Source: Modicisalibacter ilicicola DSM 19980
GTDB taxonomy: Bacteria; Pseudomonadota; Gammaproteobacteria; Pseudomonadales; Halomonadaceae
Length of the DNA stretch: 64,000 nt
Assembly: GCF_900128925.1 (NCBI RefSeq)
Contig: NZ_FQUJ01000019.1
Location: forward strand, 1-64,000
Direction of reading: 5' to 3'
Part shown: positions 44,875 to 53,540 of the stretch, piece after piece
How positions within the stretch are numbered: the first letter of the stretch is position 1
Layout: each line of letters starts with the position of its first letter
The notes under the pieces: generated by a model
Databases searched by the model: none
What the model saw: only the letters and a program-made list of their open reading frames with translations
What the model was told of the DNA's origin: nothing
Program-made: the position numbers and the translations under genes

Positions 44875-46617
44875 ATGACTCGCTTCGCGCAATATCTGCC
44901 CATCCTCGATTGGGGCCGCCGCTACGACCGCGCGGCGCTTGGCGCCGACCTGTTGGCCGCGGTGATCGTCACGATCATGCTGATCCCGCAATCGCTGGCC
45001 TACGCCCTGTTGGCGGGACTGCCTCCAGAGGCCGGCATCTATGCTTCGATCGCCCCCATCCTCCTCTATGCGATTTTCGGCACCAGTCGGGCGCTGGCCG
45101 TAGGGCCGGTGGCCGTCGTTTCGCTTCTGACCGCATCGGCGGTCGGACAGGTCGCGGATCAGGGCACCGCCGGCTATGCCGTGGCCGCGCTCACGCTCGC
45201 GGCACTCTCCGGGGCGTTTCTGCTGCTCCTCGGGGTCTTCCGCCTCGGATTTCTCGCCAACTTCTTGAGCCATCCCGTCATCGCGGGCTTCATCACCGCA
45301 AGCGGCATCCTGATCGCGGTCAGCCAACTCAAGCATGTCTTGGGCGTCGAGGCGCAGGGCCATACTCTGATCGAGATCGGCGGATCGCTACTCGCGCATC
45401 TCGGCGACGCCAATTTGCCAACGCTTGTGATCGGCGTGACCGCGACCGCATTCCTCTTCTGGGTTCGCAAGGGACTGAAGCCGGCGCTAGGCCGGATCGG
45501 CCTGCCGCCGCTGGCCGCTGACATCGCCACCAAGGCCGGTCCTGTCGCTGCGGTCGTCGTTACGACGCTGGCTGTCTGGGAACTCGAACTGGAGGCGCAG
45601 GGCGTTGCCGTCGTAGGCGCGGTGCCGCAAGGCCTGCCGCCACTGACGCTGCCCTCCTTTGCGCCGGACCTGATCGCGGCGCTGGCGCTGCCGGCCATCC
45701 TGATCTCGATCATCGGCTTTGTGGAATCAATCTCGGTCGCCCAGACGCTCGCCGCCAAGAAACGCCAGCGGATCGATCCCAACCAAGAACTGATCGGCCT
45801 GGGTGCAGCCAATCTCGGCGCGGCCTTCTCCGGCGGCTATCCTGTCACGGGAGGCTTCGCGCGTTCGGTCGTCAACGACGATGCGGGTGCAAGGACGCCG
45901 GCGGCCGGTGCCTTCACTGCCGTCGGCCTCGCCGTGGCGGCCATGGCGCTGACGCCGCTTGTCTTCCATCTGCCCACGGCGACACTCGCGGCCACCATCA
46001 TCGTTGCGGTGCTCGGCCTCATTGATCTCACGATCCTGCACAAGACCTGGAATTACTCCCGGGCTGATTTCACGGCTGTCGCCGCCACGATCGCCCTGAC
46101 GCTTCTGCTTGGTGTCGAGGTCGGCGTTGCCTCGGGCGTGGTGATCTCGGTGCTCCTGCATCTCTACAAGACCTCGCGCCCCCATGTGGCTGAAGTGGGT
46201 CGCGTCACCGGTACCGAGCATTTTCGCAACGTCCTGCGCCATGAAGTCGACACCGATCCGCGCGTCGTGACCCTGCGCGTCGACGAAAGCCTCTATTTCG
46301 TCAACGCTCGCTTCCTCGAGGACTTGATCCAGTCCCGCGTGACCGCTGGCAGCCAGATCCGTCATGTCGTACTGATGTTCTCGGCGGTAAACGAGGTGGA
46401 TTATTCCGCGCTCGAGAGTCTCGAGGCGATTAACGCCAGACTGCGCGACATGGGCGTCGGCCTGCATCTATCCGAGGTCAAGGGCCCTGTAATGGACCGT
46501 TTGAAGCGGTCGCACCTCATCGAAAACCTGAACGGCAGGGTCTTCCTGTCGCAACATGATGCTTGGACGGCCCTGACGGACCGGACTAGGCGTCAGCCAA
46601 GTAGAATGGAGTCTTGA
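44875..46617 (+). CDS. SulP-family anion (sulfate/sulfite) transporter with STAS domain
   Basis: A 580-residue membrane protein with ~12 TM helices and a C-terminal STAS domain (~450-560, VVTLRVDESLYFVNARFLEDLI ... EVDYSALESLEAIN). The SulP marks LGADLLAAVIVTIMLIPQSLAYALLAGLPPEAGIYAS and NLGAAFSGGYPVTGGFARS are present. In this operon it probably moves sulfate or sulfite, the end product of sulfide oxidation. Seven bases after the SQR fusion. Confidence 0.92.
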   Translation: MTRFAQYLPILDWGRRYDRAALGADLLAAVIVTIMLIPQSLAYALLAGLPPEAGIYASIAPILLYAIFGTSRALAVGPVAVVSLLTASAVGQVADQGTAGYAVAALTLAALSGAFLLLLGVFRLGFLANFLSHPVIAGFITASGILIAVSQLKHVLGVEAQGHTLIEIGGSLLAHLGDANLPTLVIGVTATAFLFWVRKGLKPALGRIGLPPLAADIATKAGPVAAVVVTTLAVWELELEAQGVAVVGAVPQGLPPLTLPSFAPDLIAALALPAILISIIGFVESISVAQTLAAKKRQRIDPNQELIGLGAANLGAAFSGGYPVTGGFARSVVNDDAGARTPAAGAFTAVGLAVAAMALTPLVFHLPTATLAATIIVAVLGLIDLTILHKTWNYSRADFTAVAATIALTLLLGVEVGVASGVVISVLLHLYKTSRPHVAEVGRVTGTEHFRNVLRHEVDTDPRVVTLRVDESLYFVNARFLEDLIQSRVTAGSQIRHVVLMFSAVNEVDYSALESLEAINARLRDMGVGLHLSEVKGPVMDRLKRSHLIENLNGRVFLSQHDAWTALTDRTRRQPSRMES

Positions 46618-46764
46618 ATGACGATCATGAAAGTTAGTGAGAGCCGCAAGCCCGGTAGCCCTCGTGTTGCAGGTTTCTATGAGTCCGATACCGGGTCGAT
46701 TCAGTACGTCGCGATCTGCGAGGCGACAAGGAAGGCGGCGCTGATCGATACAACCAAGCTTTGA
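46618..46764 (+). pseudogene. Truncated second persulfide dioxygenase-like gene (N-terminal fragment)
   Basis: The ATG follows the SulP stop directly (TGA-ATG). The 48-residue frame contains GFYESDTGSIQYVAICEATRKAALID, which parallels the first part of the MBL gene at 42279 (GFFDEATNTISYIVKDPGSKHCAIID), then runs into TTKL and a stop. The His motif and everything else is missing. The break near 46747 marks the right edge of the imported segment. Confidence 0.75.
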
Positions 46765-46784
46765 TCTGATGCGTGGATAAAAGA

Positions 46785-46815
46785 GGGGGCTTGCTGGATA
46801 GCAGGCGCCCTTTTT
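46785..46815 (+). terminator. Rho-independent terminator after the sulfide island
   Basis: A G-rich arm (GGGGCTTGCT) and AGCAGGCGCCC form a hairpin with a short GGAT loop and one bulged or mismatched position, followed by five T. It ends the sulfide operon transcript just past the truncated gene and isolates it from the rhodanese gene. Confidence 0.65.
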
Positions 46816-46929
46816 ACGATTTGATCTCGGCCAACCAAAAAGTTATAAGCTTATTACAGTTCTTGATAACCCCAGCGCACGGGCGTATGTTTGAAGGTGT
46901 GGGGAAGTCCAATCCGGGAGGAAACGACC

Positions 46930-47475
46930 ATGAAAAAATTGCTAATAGCACTACTTGTCACATTCGCCGCCAGCTTCAACGTCCACGCTGAAGACGCGCT
47001 TGCCGTGACGCCCCAGGAAACCTACGACATGGTTCAAAAGCAGGGGGATCAGATCCTGTTTGTGGATGTCAGGGATCCGGTGGAAATCATGTTTATCGGG
47101 TTCACGGATGCGATCGACAAGAACATTCCGTTCAAGCTTGTGGACCGCTCTGACTTTCTCCCAGACAAGGGCCGGTTTGCCATGATCACCAACCCGGAGT
47201 TCGCAGCGGGTGTGGAAAAAGCTCTCGAAGAGAAAGGCCTCGATAAGGATGCCCTGATCATTACCATGTGCCGCTCCGGTTCCAGTCGCGGTAAACCCAG
47301 CGCCGAATACCTGTTGGAGCGGGGTTTCACCAACGTGAAATACATTGATCACGGCTTTCAGGGCAGTGGCGCCAAAGAGGGCGAAAAGAAAGGCATGAGG
47401 ATCGTGAATGGCTGGCAGAATGCAGGGCTGCCCTGGTCCATGACGCTCAACACGGAGAAGATCTATCGTCCGTAA
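46930..47475 (+). CDS. Periplasmic rhodanese-like sulfurtransferase
   Basis: A 181-residue exported protein: signal peptide MKKLLIALLVTFAASFNVHA, then one rhodanese domain (QGDQILFVDVRDPVEIMFIG ... ITMCRSGSSRGKPSAEYL), with active-site Cys in MCRSGSSRG near residue 115. It would transfer sulfane sulfur, for example to sulfite or cyanide, in the periplasm. GGGAGGAAA precedes the ATG at 46930. Its A/T-richer third positions differ from both the island and the core genes, so it may come from a third source. Confidence 0.85.
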   Translation: MKKLLIALLVTFAASFNVHAEDALAVTPQETYDMVQKQGDQILFVDVRDPVEIMFIGFTDAIDKNIPFKLVDRSDFLPDKGRFAMITNPEFAAGVEKALEEKGLDKDALIITMCRSGSSRGKPSAEYLLERGFTNVKYIDHGFQGSGAKEGEKKGMRIVNGWQNAGLPWSMTLNTEKIYRP

Positions 47476-47536
47476 TCCAGAAAATATGATTTCTCGACTC
47501 TGAAGTGGCATTCATGGGGAGTTTTGACACTTATCT

Positions 47537-47578
47537 AAGCGCTTCTTCATGGAAAATCGCCCCACCTCGATCATTTAG
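47537..47578 (+). pseudogene. 42-base remnant of an SDR gene beyond the sulfide island
   Basis: Reads K-R-F-F-M-E-N-R-P-T-S-I-I-stop and aligns without gaps to 40699-40740 of the SDR gene on the other side of the island (34 of 42 bases by my count, including 17 in a row). The surrounding bases do not continue the similarity. It is a relic of a related SDR, or a scar of the event that placed the island. Confidence 0.45.
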
Positions 47579-47594
47579 GGTTTTCGATCAGCGA

Positions 47595-49127
47595 CTACTG
47601 CGCATCCTGGGGCTTGTCGGGGTCGGCATCGACCAGGCAATTGACCGTCTCGCCACCCGGGTCATTGATCTGCTCGCCTCCGGGCCGGCGCAGCCCGGAA
47701 GTCAGCTCCAATGACGCATAGAGCCAGTCGACCAGGGTCTCGCCGAGATCCATCGCCTCCTCGGCGCGGCCGTGAGCATAGAAGGTCAGCATCTCCCGGG
47801 CATCGTTACGCTGCCCCTGATCGATCAGCGTGCGCGCGGATCGCTCCACCCACGGCATGTCATCGAAGCTGGCCTGCTCGAAGCCCTCGAGCAGTTCGGT
47901 CACCTGCGGCCGGTAGGCATCGGGGTCTTCGCACATCAGGTACATGACCTGCTTGAAGCGCCGGCCGGCGAAGTCGCTGGCCTCCTGAACCTGGAAGTCC
48001 GGGTTCAGGAAGTTCGAGGCCGCACCCTTGGTCAGGTAGCGATGCTGGCCATACTCCAGGGGCACCTGCTGCACGCCGAGCCACCAGGGCAGGAAAGGTG
48101 CCGCCAGCGATCCGGTCGGCGCTACCCAGATACGAATCAGGTCGGCGTCGATCCCCTTCCTGAGACTGACGACCTGACCATAACCCGCCTCGTCGTCGGC
48201 GATGCGATGATCGCGCACACGAGCCATCATCTCGCGCTCGTCGACCGGCGCCATCTCCTCGGTGACCTTTTCCAGCGCGGCCTGGGTCATGTACTTGTAG
48301 CCCCCGGTACGCGCCCGGGTATCCTGGCGACCGTAAACCTCGAAGACATTGAAGGCCTCGTCGGCCTGGGAGTCGAACCAGCCCTGCTCCTCGGCGAAGG
48401 TGATCAGGTTGTCCGAGCCCATGAAGTCCGGGTTCTCTCGATAGTCGAGAGGGAACTTCTCGATGTAGCCCGGGTAAAGCACCCGGACGTCGTCCGGGCC
48501 CAACCGTTCGGCAGCCCAGAGCCCCTGGCCGCCGGCGAACTCCCAGACCACCCAGCCCTCGTCGGGATCGGCGATCAGGTGGGTGTTGCCCCCATAGGTG
48601 GAATAGCCATGCTCGGCTATCAGTTCGCCGATCAATTCGACCCCCACCCGAGCGGTCGTCGCCCGCTCCAGCACCAGTCGCGCCAGATCACTGTATTGCG
48701 GGCCACGCTGCGGCGTCGGCGTCATGTCGATCAATTCTTCACGATTGGTCGCCCAGACATCACGCACCGCCACCTGATGTTCGTTGACGCCGCCATTGGT
48801 CAGGGGTGCCGGGAAACCCGCGTAGTCGGAGTACGACATCGACAGATAACGAAAGGTGTGCGCGACCTGAGGAATCTCGATCAGCTGTCCCGGAATGTTC
48901 GCCGCCTCGGTGACCCCTACCTTGATCATCGAATCGGGTTCATGATCGACGGCCGGCACGATCTCGAGCCAGTGGCTGGAGACCTCCTCGCCGGTGCCGC
49001 CAACGAGCACCCCCTGGTCCTGTGTCAGGTTCTTGCCCACGTAGAAGGCGTAGCTTGCCCAGGCAGGAGAAGAGGCAAGCAGGGGCACGGCCAGTAGCAG
49101 CGAAGACGGCAGACAAGTCAGTTTCAT
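47595..49127 (-). CDS. C69-family (PepD-like) peptidase with Ser in place of the N-terminal Cys
   Basis: A 510-residue exported Ntn-hydrolase-fold protein. The ATG at 49127 has GAGGAG upstream and gives a signal peptide ending P-A-W-A, with the mature chain starting SYAFYVGKNLTQDQGVLVGGTGEE. Family C69 (PF03577) enzymes use an N-terminal Cys here; this one has Ser25 (AGC). Other family marks remain: SSHWLEIVP, GGVNEHQVAV, YSTYGGNTHLIADPDEGWVVWEFAGG. It is either a Ser-type hydrolase or an inactive homologue. Peptide substrate unknown. Confidence 0.85.
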   Translation of the reverse strand: MKLTCLPSSLLLAVPLLASSPAWASYAFYVGKNLTQDQGVLVGGTGEEVSSHWLEIVPAVDHEPDSMIKVGVTEAANIPGQLIEIPQVAHTFRYLSMSYSDYAGFPAPLTNGGVNEHQVAVRDVWATNREELIDMTPTPQRGPQYSDLARLVLERATTARVGVELIGELIAEHGYSTYGGNTHLIADPDEGWVVWEFAGGQGLWAAERLGPDDVRVLYPGYIEKFPLDYRENPDFMGSDNLITFAEEQGWFDSQADEAFNVFEVYGRQDTRARTGGYKYMTQAALEKVTEEMAPVDEREMMARVRDHRIADDEAGYGQVVSLRKGIDADLIRIWVAPTGSLAAPFLPWWLGVQQVPLEYGQHRYLTKGAASNFLNPDFQVQEASDFAGRRFKQVMYLMCEDPDAYRPQVTELLEGFEQASFDDMPWVERSARTLIDQGQRNDAREMLTFYAHGRAEEAMDLGETLVDWLYASLELTSGLRRPGGEQINDPGGETVNCLVDADPDKPQDAQ

Positions 49128-49245
49128 CATGGACTCCTCGGATGATGACGAGCAGATGGCGATTACGCACGAGCCGGCTTTTCTAGAGCGTAGCCCAGTC
49201 GGGCTATACTGTGACGACTCATGCGAGTGGATCTTCCGAGAAATC

Positions 49246-49878
49246 ATGATGCTCAACACCACCGCCTGGAACCGGCTGCGCTATACCCTCTATGCCCCGG
49301 CCTACGATCTGGTCGCCGACCGTGTCTTCCGCCGTGCACGGCGCCAGGCGCTCGAGGCAGTCGACTGGTCGCTGGGGCAGCGGGTGTTGATCCTGGGGGC
49401 CGGCACGGGCCTGGACCTTCCCTACCTGCCACGAGATATCGAACTGCATGGGACCGATCTCTCGCCGGCCATGGTGGAACGCTTTCGGGTGCGGGCCGAC
49501 GAGCTCGGCTTTGATTTCACCGCCCGAGAGATGGACGCCGAACACCTCGACTACCCCGACGGCTACTTCGATGTGGTGATCATGCACCTGATCCTGGCGG
49601 TGATGCCCGATCCAGCTCGCGGCCTCGCCGAGGCGCATCGCGTGCTTTCAAGCGACGGTCAACTCTGCGTGATGGACAAGTTCCAACCCGACAGCCATCG
49701 CGCGGGCCGGGGTCGGCGGGTGCTGAATGCCGTGACCAGCGCCATCGCCACGGACATCACTCGCCAGGCACGGCCGCTGCTGGAGGACGCAGGATTTTTC
49801 ATCATGCGGGACGAGCCGGTGATGATGGGCTCGCTGTTCCGGGCGCTGCTGGCGTGCAAGCAACGCCCTGGCGTGTGA
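49246..49878 (+). CDS. Class I SAM-dependent methyltransferase
   Basis: A 210-residue methyltransferase. Motif I is VLILGAGTGLDLPYL (residues ~47-61), the acidic ribose-binding residue is in ELHGTDLSP (~70), and motif IV is YFDVVIMHLILAVMPDPARGLAEAHRVL. It is close to the phospholipid/ubiquinone methyltransferase group (PmtA/UbiE-like), and the N-terminal NRLRYTLYAPAYDLVADRVF segment fits a PmtA-like enzyme acting on phosphatidylethanolamine, but this is not proven. Starts at 49246 or 49249. Confidence 0.82.
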   Translation: MMLNTTAWNRLRYTLYAPAYDLVADRVFRRARRQALEAVDWSLGQRVLILGAGTGLDLPYLPRDIELHGTDLSPAMVERFRVRADELGFDFTAREMDAEHLDYPDGYFDVVIMHLILAVMPDPARGLAEAHRVLSSDGQLCVMDKFQPDSHRAGRGRRVLNAVTSAIATDITRQARPLLEDAGFFIMRDEPVMMGSLFRALLACKQRPGV

Positions 49879-49901
49879 AGCGAGTACAGGGTGCGATTGG
49901 C

Positions 49902-50639
49902 CTAGGCTCCAGAGCACATGGCCTCTTCGCTGCCCTGCGCCTCGGATACGGCATCCGCGGCTTGCGGCTCCAGTCGATAGCCATATTGGTAGATGCTGCG
50001 CAATCGGAAGCCGTGGCGCCCATCCAGGGCAAGCTTGCGGCGCAAGCGGCTGATATGAGTATCCACGGTGCGGGTCGAGACATCCCCCTTGATGCCCCAG
50101 ACGACCTCGAGCAGATGCGCGCGGGAAAGCAGCTCGCCGACATGGGTGAAAAAGAGCGTGGCCAGCCTGTACTCCCGATCGGTCAGTGAAATGGCTCGAC
50201 CCTCCAGGCGCACGCAATGATGCTCGCGATCCAGGAAGTAGGCCCCGTGCCGGTCGTGGCGCTTGACCGCCTTCATGCCCAGGCGCCGCCCCAGCGCATT
50301 GACGCGCGCCTCCAGCTCCCGGGGGCGTAACGGCTTTGCCAGGAAGTCATCCGCCCCATGCTCCAGGGCCAACACGACGTCTTCCTCGTTCTGGCTGGCG
50401 GTGATGAAGAGAATCGGGTTATGCCAGCCATCGTGCTGGCGAAGATGGCTCATCACGTCCATGCCGCAGGCATCCGGCAGGCGCCAGTCGAGAATCAATA
50501 GATCGAATGCCTGCTGCTGCATGGCACGGCGTAGCTCGCTCGCCCGCTCGAACAGCGACACCTCGTGCTCGGCGGCGCTCAGGCAGAGCCTGATGAACTC
50601 CTGCTGAACGCTGTCATCCTCCAGTACTCCGATATGCAT
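49902..50639 (-). CDS. OmpR/PhoB-family response regulator
   Basis: A 245-residue regulator: receiver domain at residues ~1-115 (HIGVLEDDSVQQEF, phospho-acceptor Asp in LLILDWRLPDACG (~52), Lys in DDFLAKPLRP) and a winged-helix domain (~130-235) with GRAISLTDREYRLATLFF and TRTVDTHISRLRRKL. The ATG at 50639 fits the family start. Divergent from the SUOX-like/hybrid kinase pair with 137 bases between, so it is likely their output, by way of the kinase's Hpt domain. Confidence 0.88.
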   Translation of the reverse strand: MHIGVLEDDSVQQEFIRLCLSAAEHEVSLFERASELRRAMQQQAFDLLILDWRLPDACGMDVMSHLRQHDGWHNPILFITASQNEEDVVLALEHGADDFLAKPLRPRELEARVNALGRRLGMKAVKRHDRHGAYFLDREHHCVRLEGRAISLTDREYRLATLFFTHVGELLSRAHLLEVVWGIKGDVSTRTVDTHISRLRRKLALDGRHGFRLRSIYQYGYRLEPQAADAVSEAQGSEEAMCSGA

Positions 50640-50776
50640 ACCACGACACTCTCTCATGATGCTAAAAATCATATTTTATGATGTCCGATGTCATGCTGCG
50701 CGTTGACACAAAGGTTTACAGTTTGCGCTTTTCGCGCCGATATATACTCCTGGCTTTTATCAGGGGGAGACCAAGC

Positions 50777-51289
50777 ATGACGATGTCCATTTCACGCGCC
50801 GCCCTGGGAAGCCTGCTGGGAGCCTTGCTAGCCTTTACGGGGCCGGTCCAGGCGCTGGAAGCCCCCACTGGCCCCGTCATCCTCAAGGTGAGCGGCAAGC
50901 TCGCTCATGCCAATGTCGGCGACGAGGCGCACTTCGACCGGGCCATGCTGCACTCCCTGGAACAGCATGAAACAGTGACGAACACGCCCTGGTACGACTC
51001 CCGGGTGAGCTTCGAGGGCCCCCTCGGCCGGGCGCTGCTCGAGGCCGTGGGCGCCGAGGGCGACAGCCTGCGGATCCGTGCGCTCAACGACTATGCCGCG
51101 TCGGTCCCGGTGGAAGACTTCATGGCCCATGACGTGATCCTGGCCATGTCCGCCGATGGGCGTCCGCTGCGGGTGCGCGACCACGGCCCCCTTTTCGTGA
51201 TCTACCCCTTCGACGACAAGCCCGAGCTCCTCAACGAAGAGATACTCTTTCGCTCGGTCTGGCAGGTGAACCGCATTGAGATCGAGTGA
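50777..51289 (+). CDS. Periplasmic SUOX-like (molybdopterin-oxidoreductase-fold) protein, sensory partner
   Basis: A 170-residue exported protein (signal peptide ISRAALGSLLGALLAFTGPVQA). It follows the sulfite-oxidase-fold pattern of small periplasmic proteins (GPVILKVSGKLAHAN; MAHDVILAMSADGRPLRVRDHGPLFVIYPFD), but has no Cys at all, so it cannot hold molybdopterin in the usual way. Its 3' end overlaps the hybrid kinase gene by 14 bases, which suggests it binds a ligand for that kinase. GGGGGAGA precedes the ATG. Confidence 0.75.
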   Translation: MTMSISRAALGSLLGALLAFTGPVQALEAPTGPVILKVSGKLAHANVGDEAHFDRAMLHSLEQHETVTNTPWYDSRVSFEGPLGRALLEAVGAEGDSLRIRALNDYAASVPVEDFMAHDVILAMSADGRPLRVRDHGPLFVIYPFDDKPELLNEEILFRSVWQVNRIEIE

Positions 51290-53516
51290 TTCGGCCAACC
51301 GGTTTTCTGCCATCACCCTGAAATCGCTGTTCTCGCGTCGCTACAGGATCGCCAGCTTCTCGGCGATCCTGTTTCTTCTCTCGACGCTCATCACCGGTAG
51401 CATCATCTTCCAGCGCCAGCAGGAACTGGAAAGTCGGCTCGACGAAAACCTGATCTGGGCGGTCTACCAGTTCGATCGTGAGGTACGCGAGCTGCGCTTT
51501 GCTGCCAGCGACATCCTGACATCCCCCCTCGAAGACCTGTTGTTTCGCTTCGAGATTCTCTACAGTCGCATGCGGCTGTTTCAGAAGGGGATCATTGCCC
51601 AGGAGATCGCCGAGATCGAAGGCATTGGAGAGCCCCTGCAGCGGGCCTTCCTGCTGATCGAGGCAATGGATGAACAGTTGCAGAAACTGCCTGAGAACAC
51701 CGGCATGCCACCCGCCGCGCTGCTGGCGGACCTAAATGCGAAAAGTGCTGAGCTGCAACAACTGACCAACACCATCCTGGTGGACAGCAACGCGCACATG
51801 GCATCGCTGCAAGCCCGGGAACGCAGGACAATGCTGCAGCTCTATGCCCTGGAGCTGACGCTGATCCTGCTGTTGGTGGTGTCTGGCGGCCTGCTGGCGC
51901 GCGCCTTGATCCACGAGGGGCGCTCTCGGGACGAGCAGGCTCGGCTACTGGCGCGGCAAGCCGAGGAGTTGGAGGAAGCCAGTCGTGCCAAGTCCGAGTT
52001 CATGGCGATCATGAGCCACGAGATTCGCACGCCGCTCAATGGCGTGATCGGCATGACCGATCTCATCTCGGATGAGCCGATGTCCTCGCGAGGCCGGGAA
52101 TACCTTCAGGCGCTCAAGCAGAGCGCCGCGGGACTGCAGTCGGTCATCAACGACATCCTCGACTACACCAAGATCGAGTCCGGGTCGCTGGATCTCGACG
52201 ATCAGCCCTTCGACCTCACCACCTTCCTGGAGCAGCTATGCGCCGGCTATCAACTGCGCTGCCGGGATTCCGAGGTCCTGTTCAGCCAACACCTCGAGGG
52301 TGGGCTGCCACGCTTCGTGAGAGGGGACTTCAATCGCCTGCGGCAGGTGCTCATGAACCTGCTCAACAACGCCTTCAAGTTCACCCGTGAAGGCTTCGTC
52401 AAACTCCATGTCAGTGCCGAAGCCGGCCCGTTGATCCGCTTCGAGGTGCGGGACACCGGGTGCGGGATCGCCCCCGAGGATCAGACCCGCCTGTTCTCGG
52501 CCTTCACCCAGGTGGATTTCTCCATTGCCCGCCGTCATGAAGGAACCGGACTGGGGCTAGCCATTTGCCAGCGCCTGGTGCAGGCGATGGGTGGCGAGAT
52601 CGGCGTGTCCAGCCAGATCGACCTGGGCAGTCGGTTCTGGTTCACGGTAGCGTTGCCCGAGGCGCAAGGCAGCGAGGTAAAACAGCATATCGACACCTGC
52701 CGTGCCAGCTTGAAGCGACATCGCATTCTTGTCGTGGAAGACAACCCGATCAACCAGACGTTGGCCCAGGCCATGCTGATGCGCCTGGGACAGACCGCCG
52801 AGGTCGTCGACGATGGTGCCGAAGCGCTGGAGCGCCTGGAAAGACAAGCGTTCGACCTGGTACTGATGGACATGCAGATGCCGGTACTCGACGGTCTTGA
52901 AACCACACGTCGCTGGCGAGCCCGGGAAACCGAGGGGCACCTGCCCATCATCGCCATGACCGCCAACGTGATGCCCGCGGATCTCGAGAGCTGCTACCAG
53001 AGCGGCATGGACAACGTGATCTGCAAGCCCTTCACCCGTGACGCCTTGTGCCAGCTACTCGGCAAGTATCTTGAGCATTCCAGGCCGGGCAATCAGGTGA
53101 GCGCGCCCAGCACCGTATCGGCAGAGACCACCTATTCGAAGCATGCGATCGATGAAGCGACCCAGGCAGACAACGTGCTGGATGACGAGATTTGCAGGGA
53201 ATTGCGCTATACCCTGGAGCCATCGGCGCTGCAGAATCTGCTGAACACTTACCTGCTGCGTCTCGAGGATCGACTCAAGAGCTTTCGCGAACACCTCGCC
53301 ACCGGAAATCGAGATGACCTGAGACGCGGTGCCCACTCCCTCAAGGGCGCCTCGGCATCCCTGGGCTGTGTGGCCATTGCCCGCGAGGCCGCTGCCCTGG
53401 AAGAGGCACCTCTCGACACGCCCATCGCCGAACTGCAATACCGTGTGGAGACCATCGCCGCATTGAAGAGCGATTCGAAAGCGGCACTGATGCAGGCCGG
53501 ATTGCTCTGCACCTGA
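51276..53516 (+). CDS. Hybrid histidine kinase (HisKA-HATPase-REC-Hpt)
   Basis: A 746-residue sensor. The start is a TTG at 51276 with AGGTG 8 bases upstream; no ATG follows for a long way. TM helices at ~27-46 and ~192-215 enclose a ~150-residue periplasmic sensor. Then HisKA with His248 (IMSHEIRTPLNG), HATPase_c (LLNNAFKFT; VRDTGCGIAPEDQ; HEGTGLGLAI), receiver with Asp532 (LVLMDMQMPVLDG; CKPF) and Hpt with His687 (GAHSLKGASASLG). It likely passes phosphate by the four-step relay to the divergent OmpR-type regulator, with the SUOX-like protein as sensor partner. Confidence 0.92.
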   Translation: MRSSDSANRFSAITLKSLFSRRYRIASFSAILFLLSTLITGSIIFQRQQELESRLDENLIWAVYQFDREVRELRFAASDILTSPLEDLLFRFEILYSRMRLFQKGIIAQEIAEIEGIGEPLQRAFLLIEAMDEQLQKLPENTGMPPAALLADLNAKSAELQQLTNTILVDSNAHMASLQARERRTMLQLYALELTLILLLVVSGGLLARALIHEGRSRDEQARLLARQAEELEEASRAKSEFMAIMSHEIRTPLNGVIGMTDLISDEPMSSRGREYLQALKQSAAGLQSVINDILDYTKIESGSLDLDDQPFDLTTFLEQLCAGYQLRCRDSEVLFSQHLEGGLPRFVRGDFNRLRQVLMNLLNNAFKFTREGFVKLHVSAEAGPLIRFEVRDTGCGIAPEDQTRLFSAFTQVDFSIARRHEGTGLGLAICQRLVQAMGGEIGVSSQIDLGSRFWFTVALPEAQGSEVKQHIDTCRASLKRHRILVVEDNPINQTLAQAMLMRLGQTAEVVDDGAEALERLERQAFDLVLMDMQMPVLDGLETTRRWRARETEGHLPIIAMTANVMPADLESCYQSGMDNVICKPFTRDALCQLLGKYLEHSRPGNQVSAPSTVSAETTYSKHAIDEATQADNVLDDEICRELRYTLEPSALQNLLNTYLLRLEDRLKSFREHLATGNRDDLRRGAHSLKGASASLGCVAIAREAAALEEAPLDTPIAELQYRVETIAALKSDSKAALMQAGLLCT

Positions 53517-53540
53517 GAAGGATACACCTCGGGGCGAACA

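Noticed and set aside
50700-50750. Sigma-70 promoter for the SUOX-like gene (TTGACA at 50703 and TATACT at 50743)
   Set aside because: The spacing of about 34 bases is far from the 16-18 needed; alternative pairs are also off.
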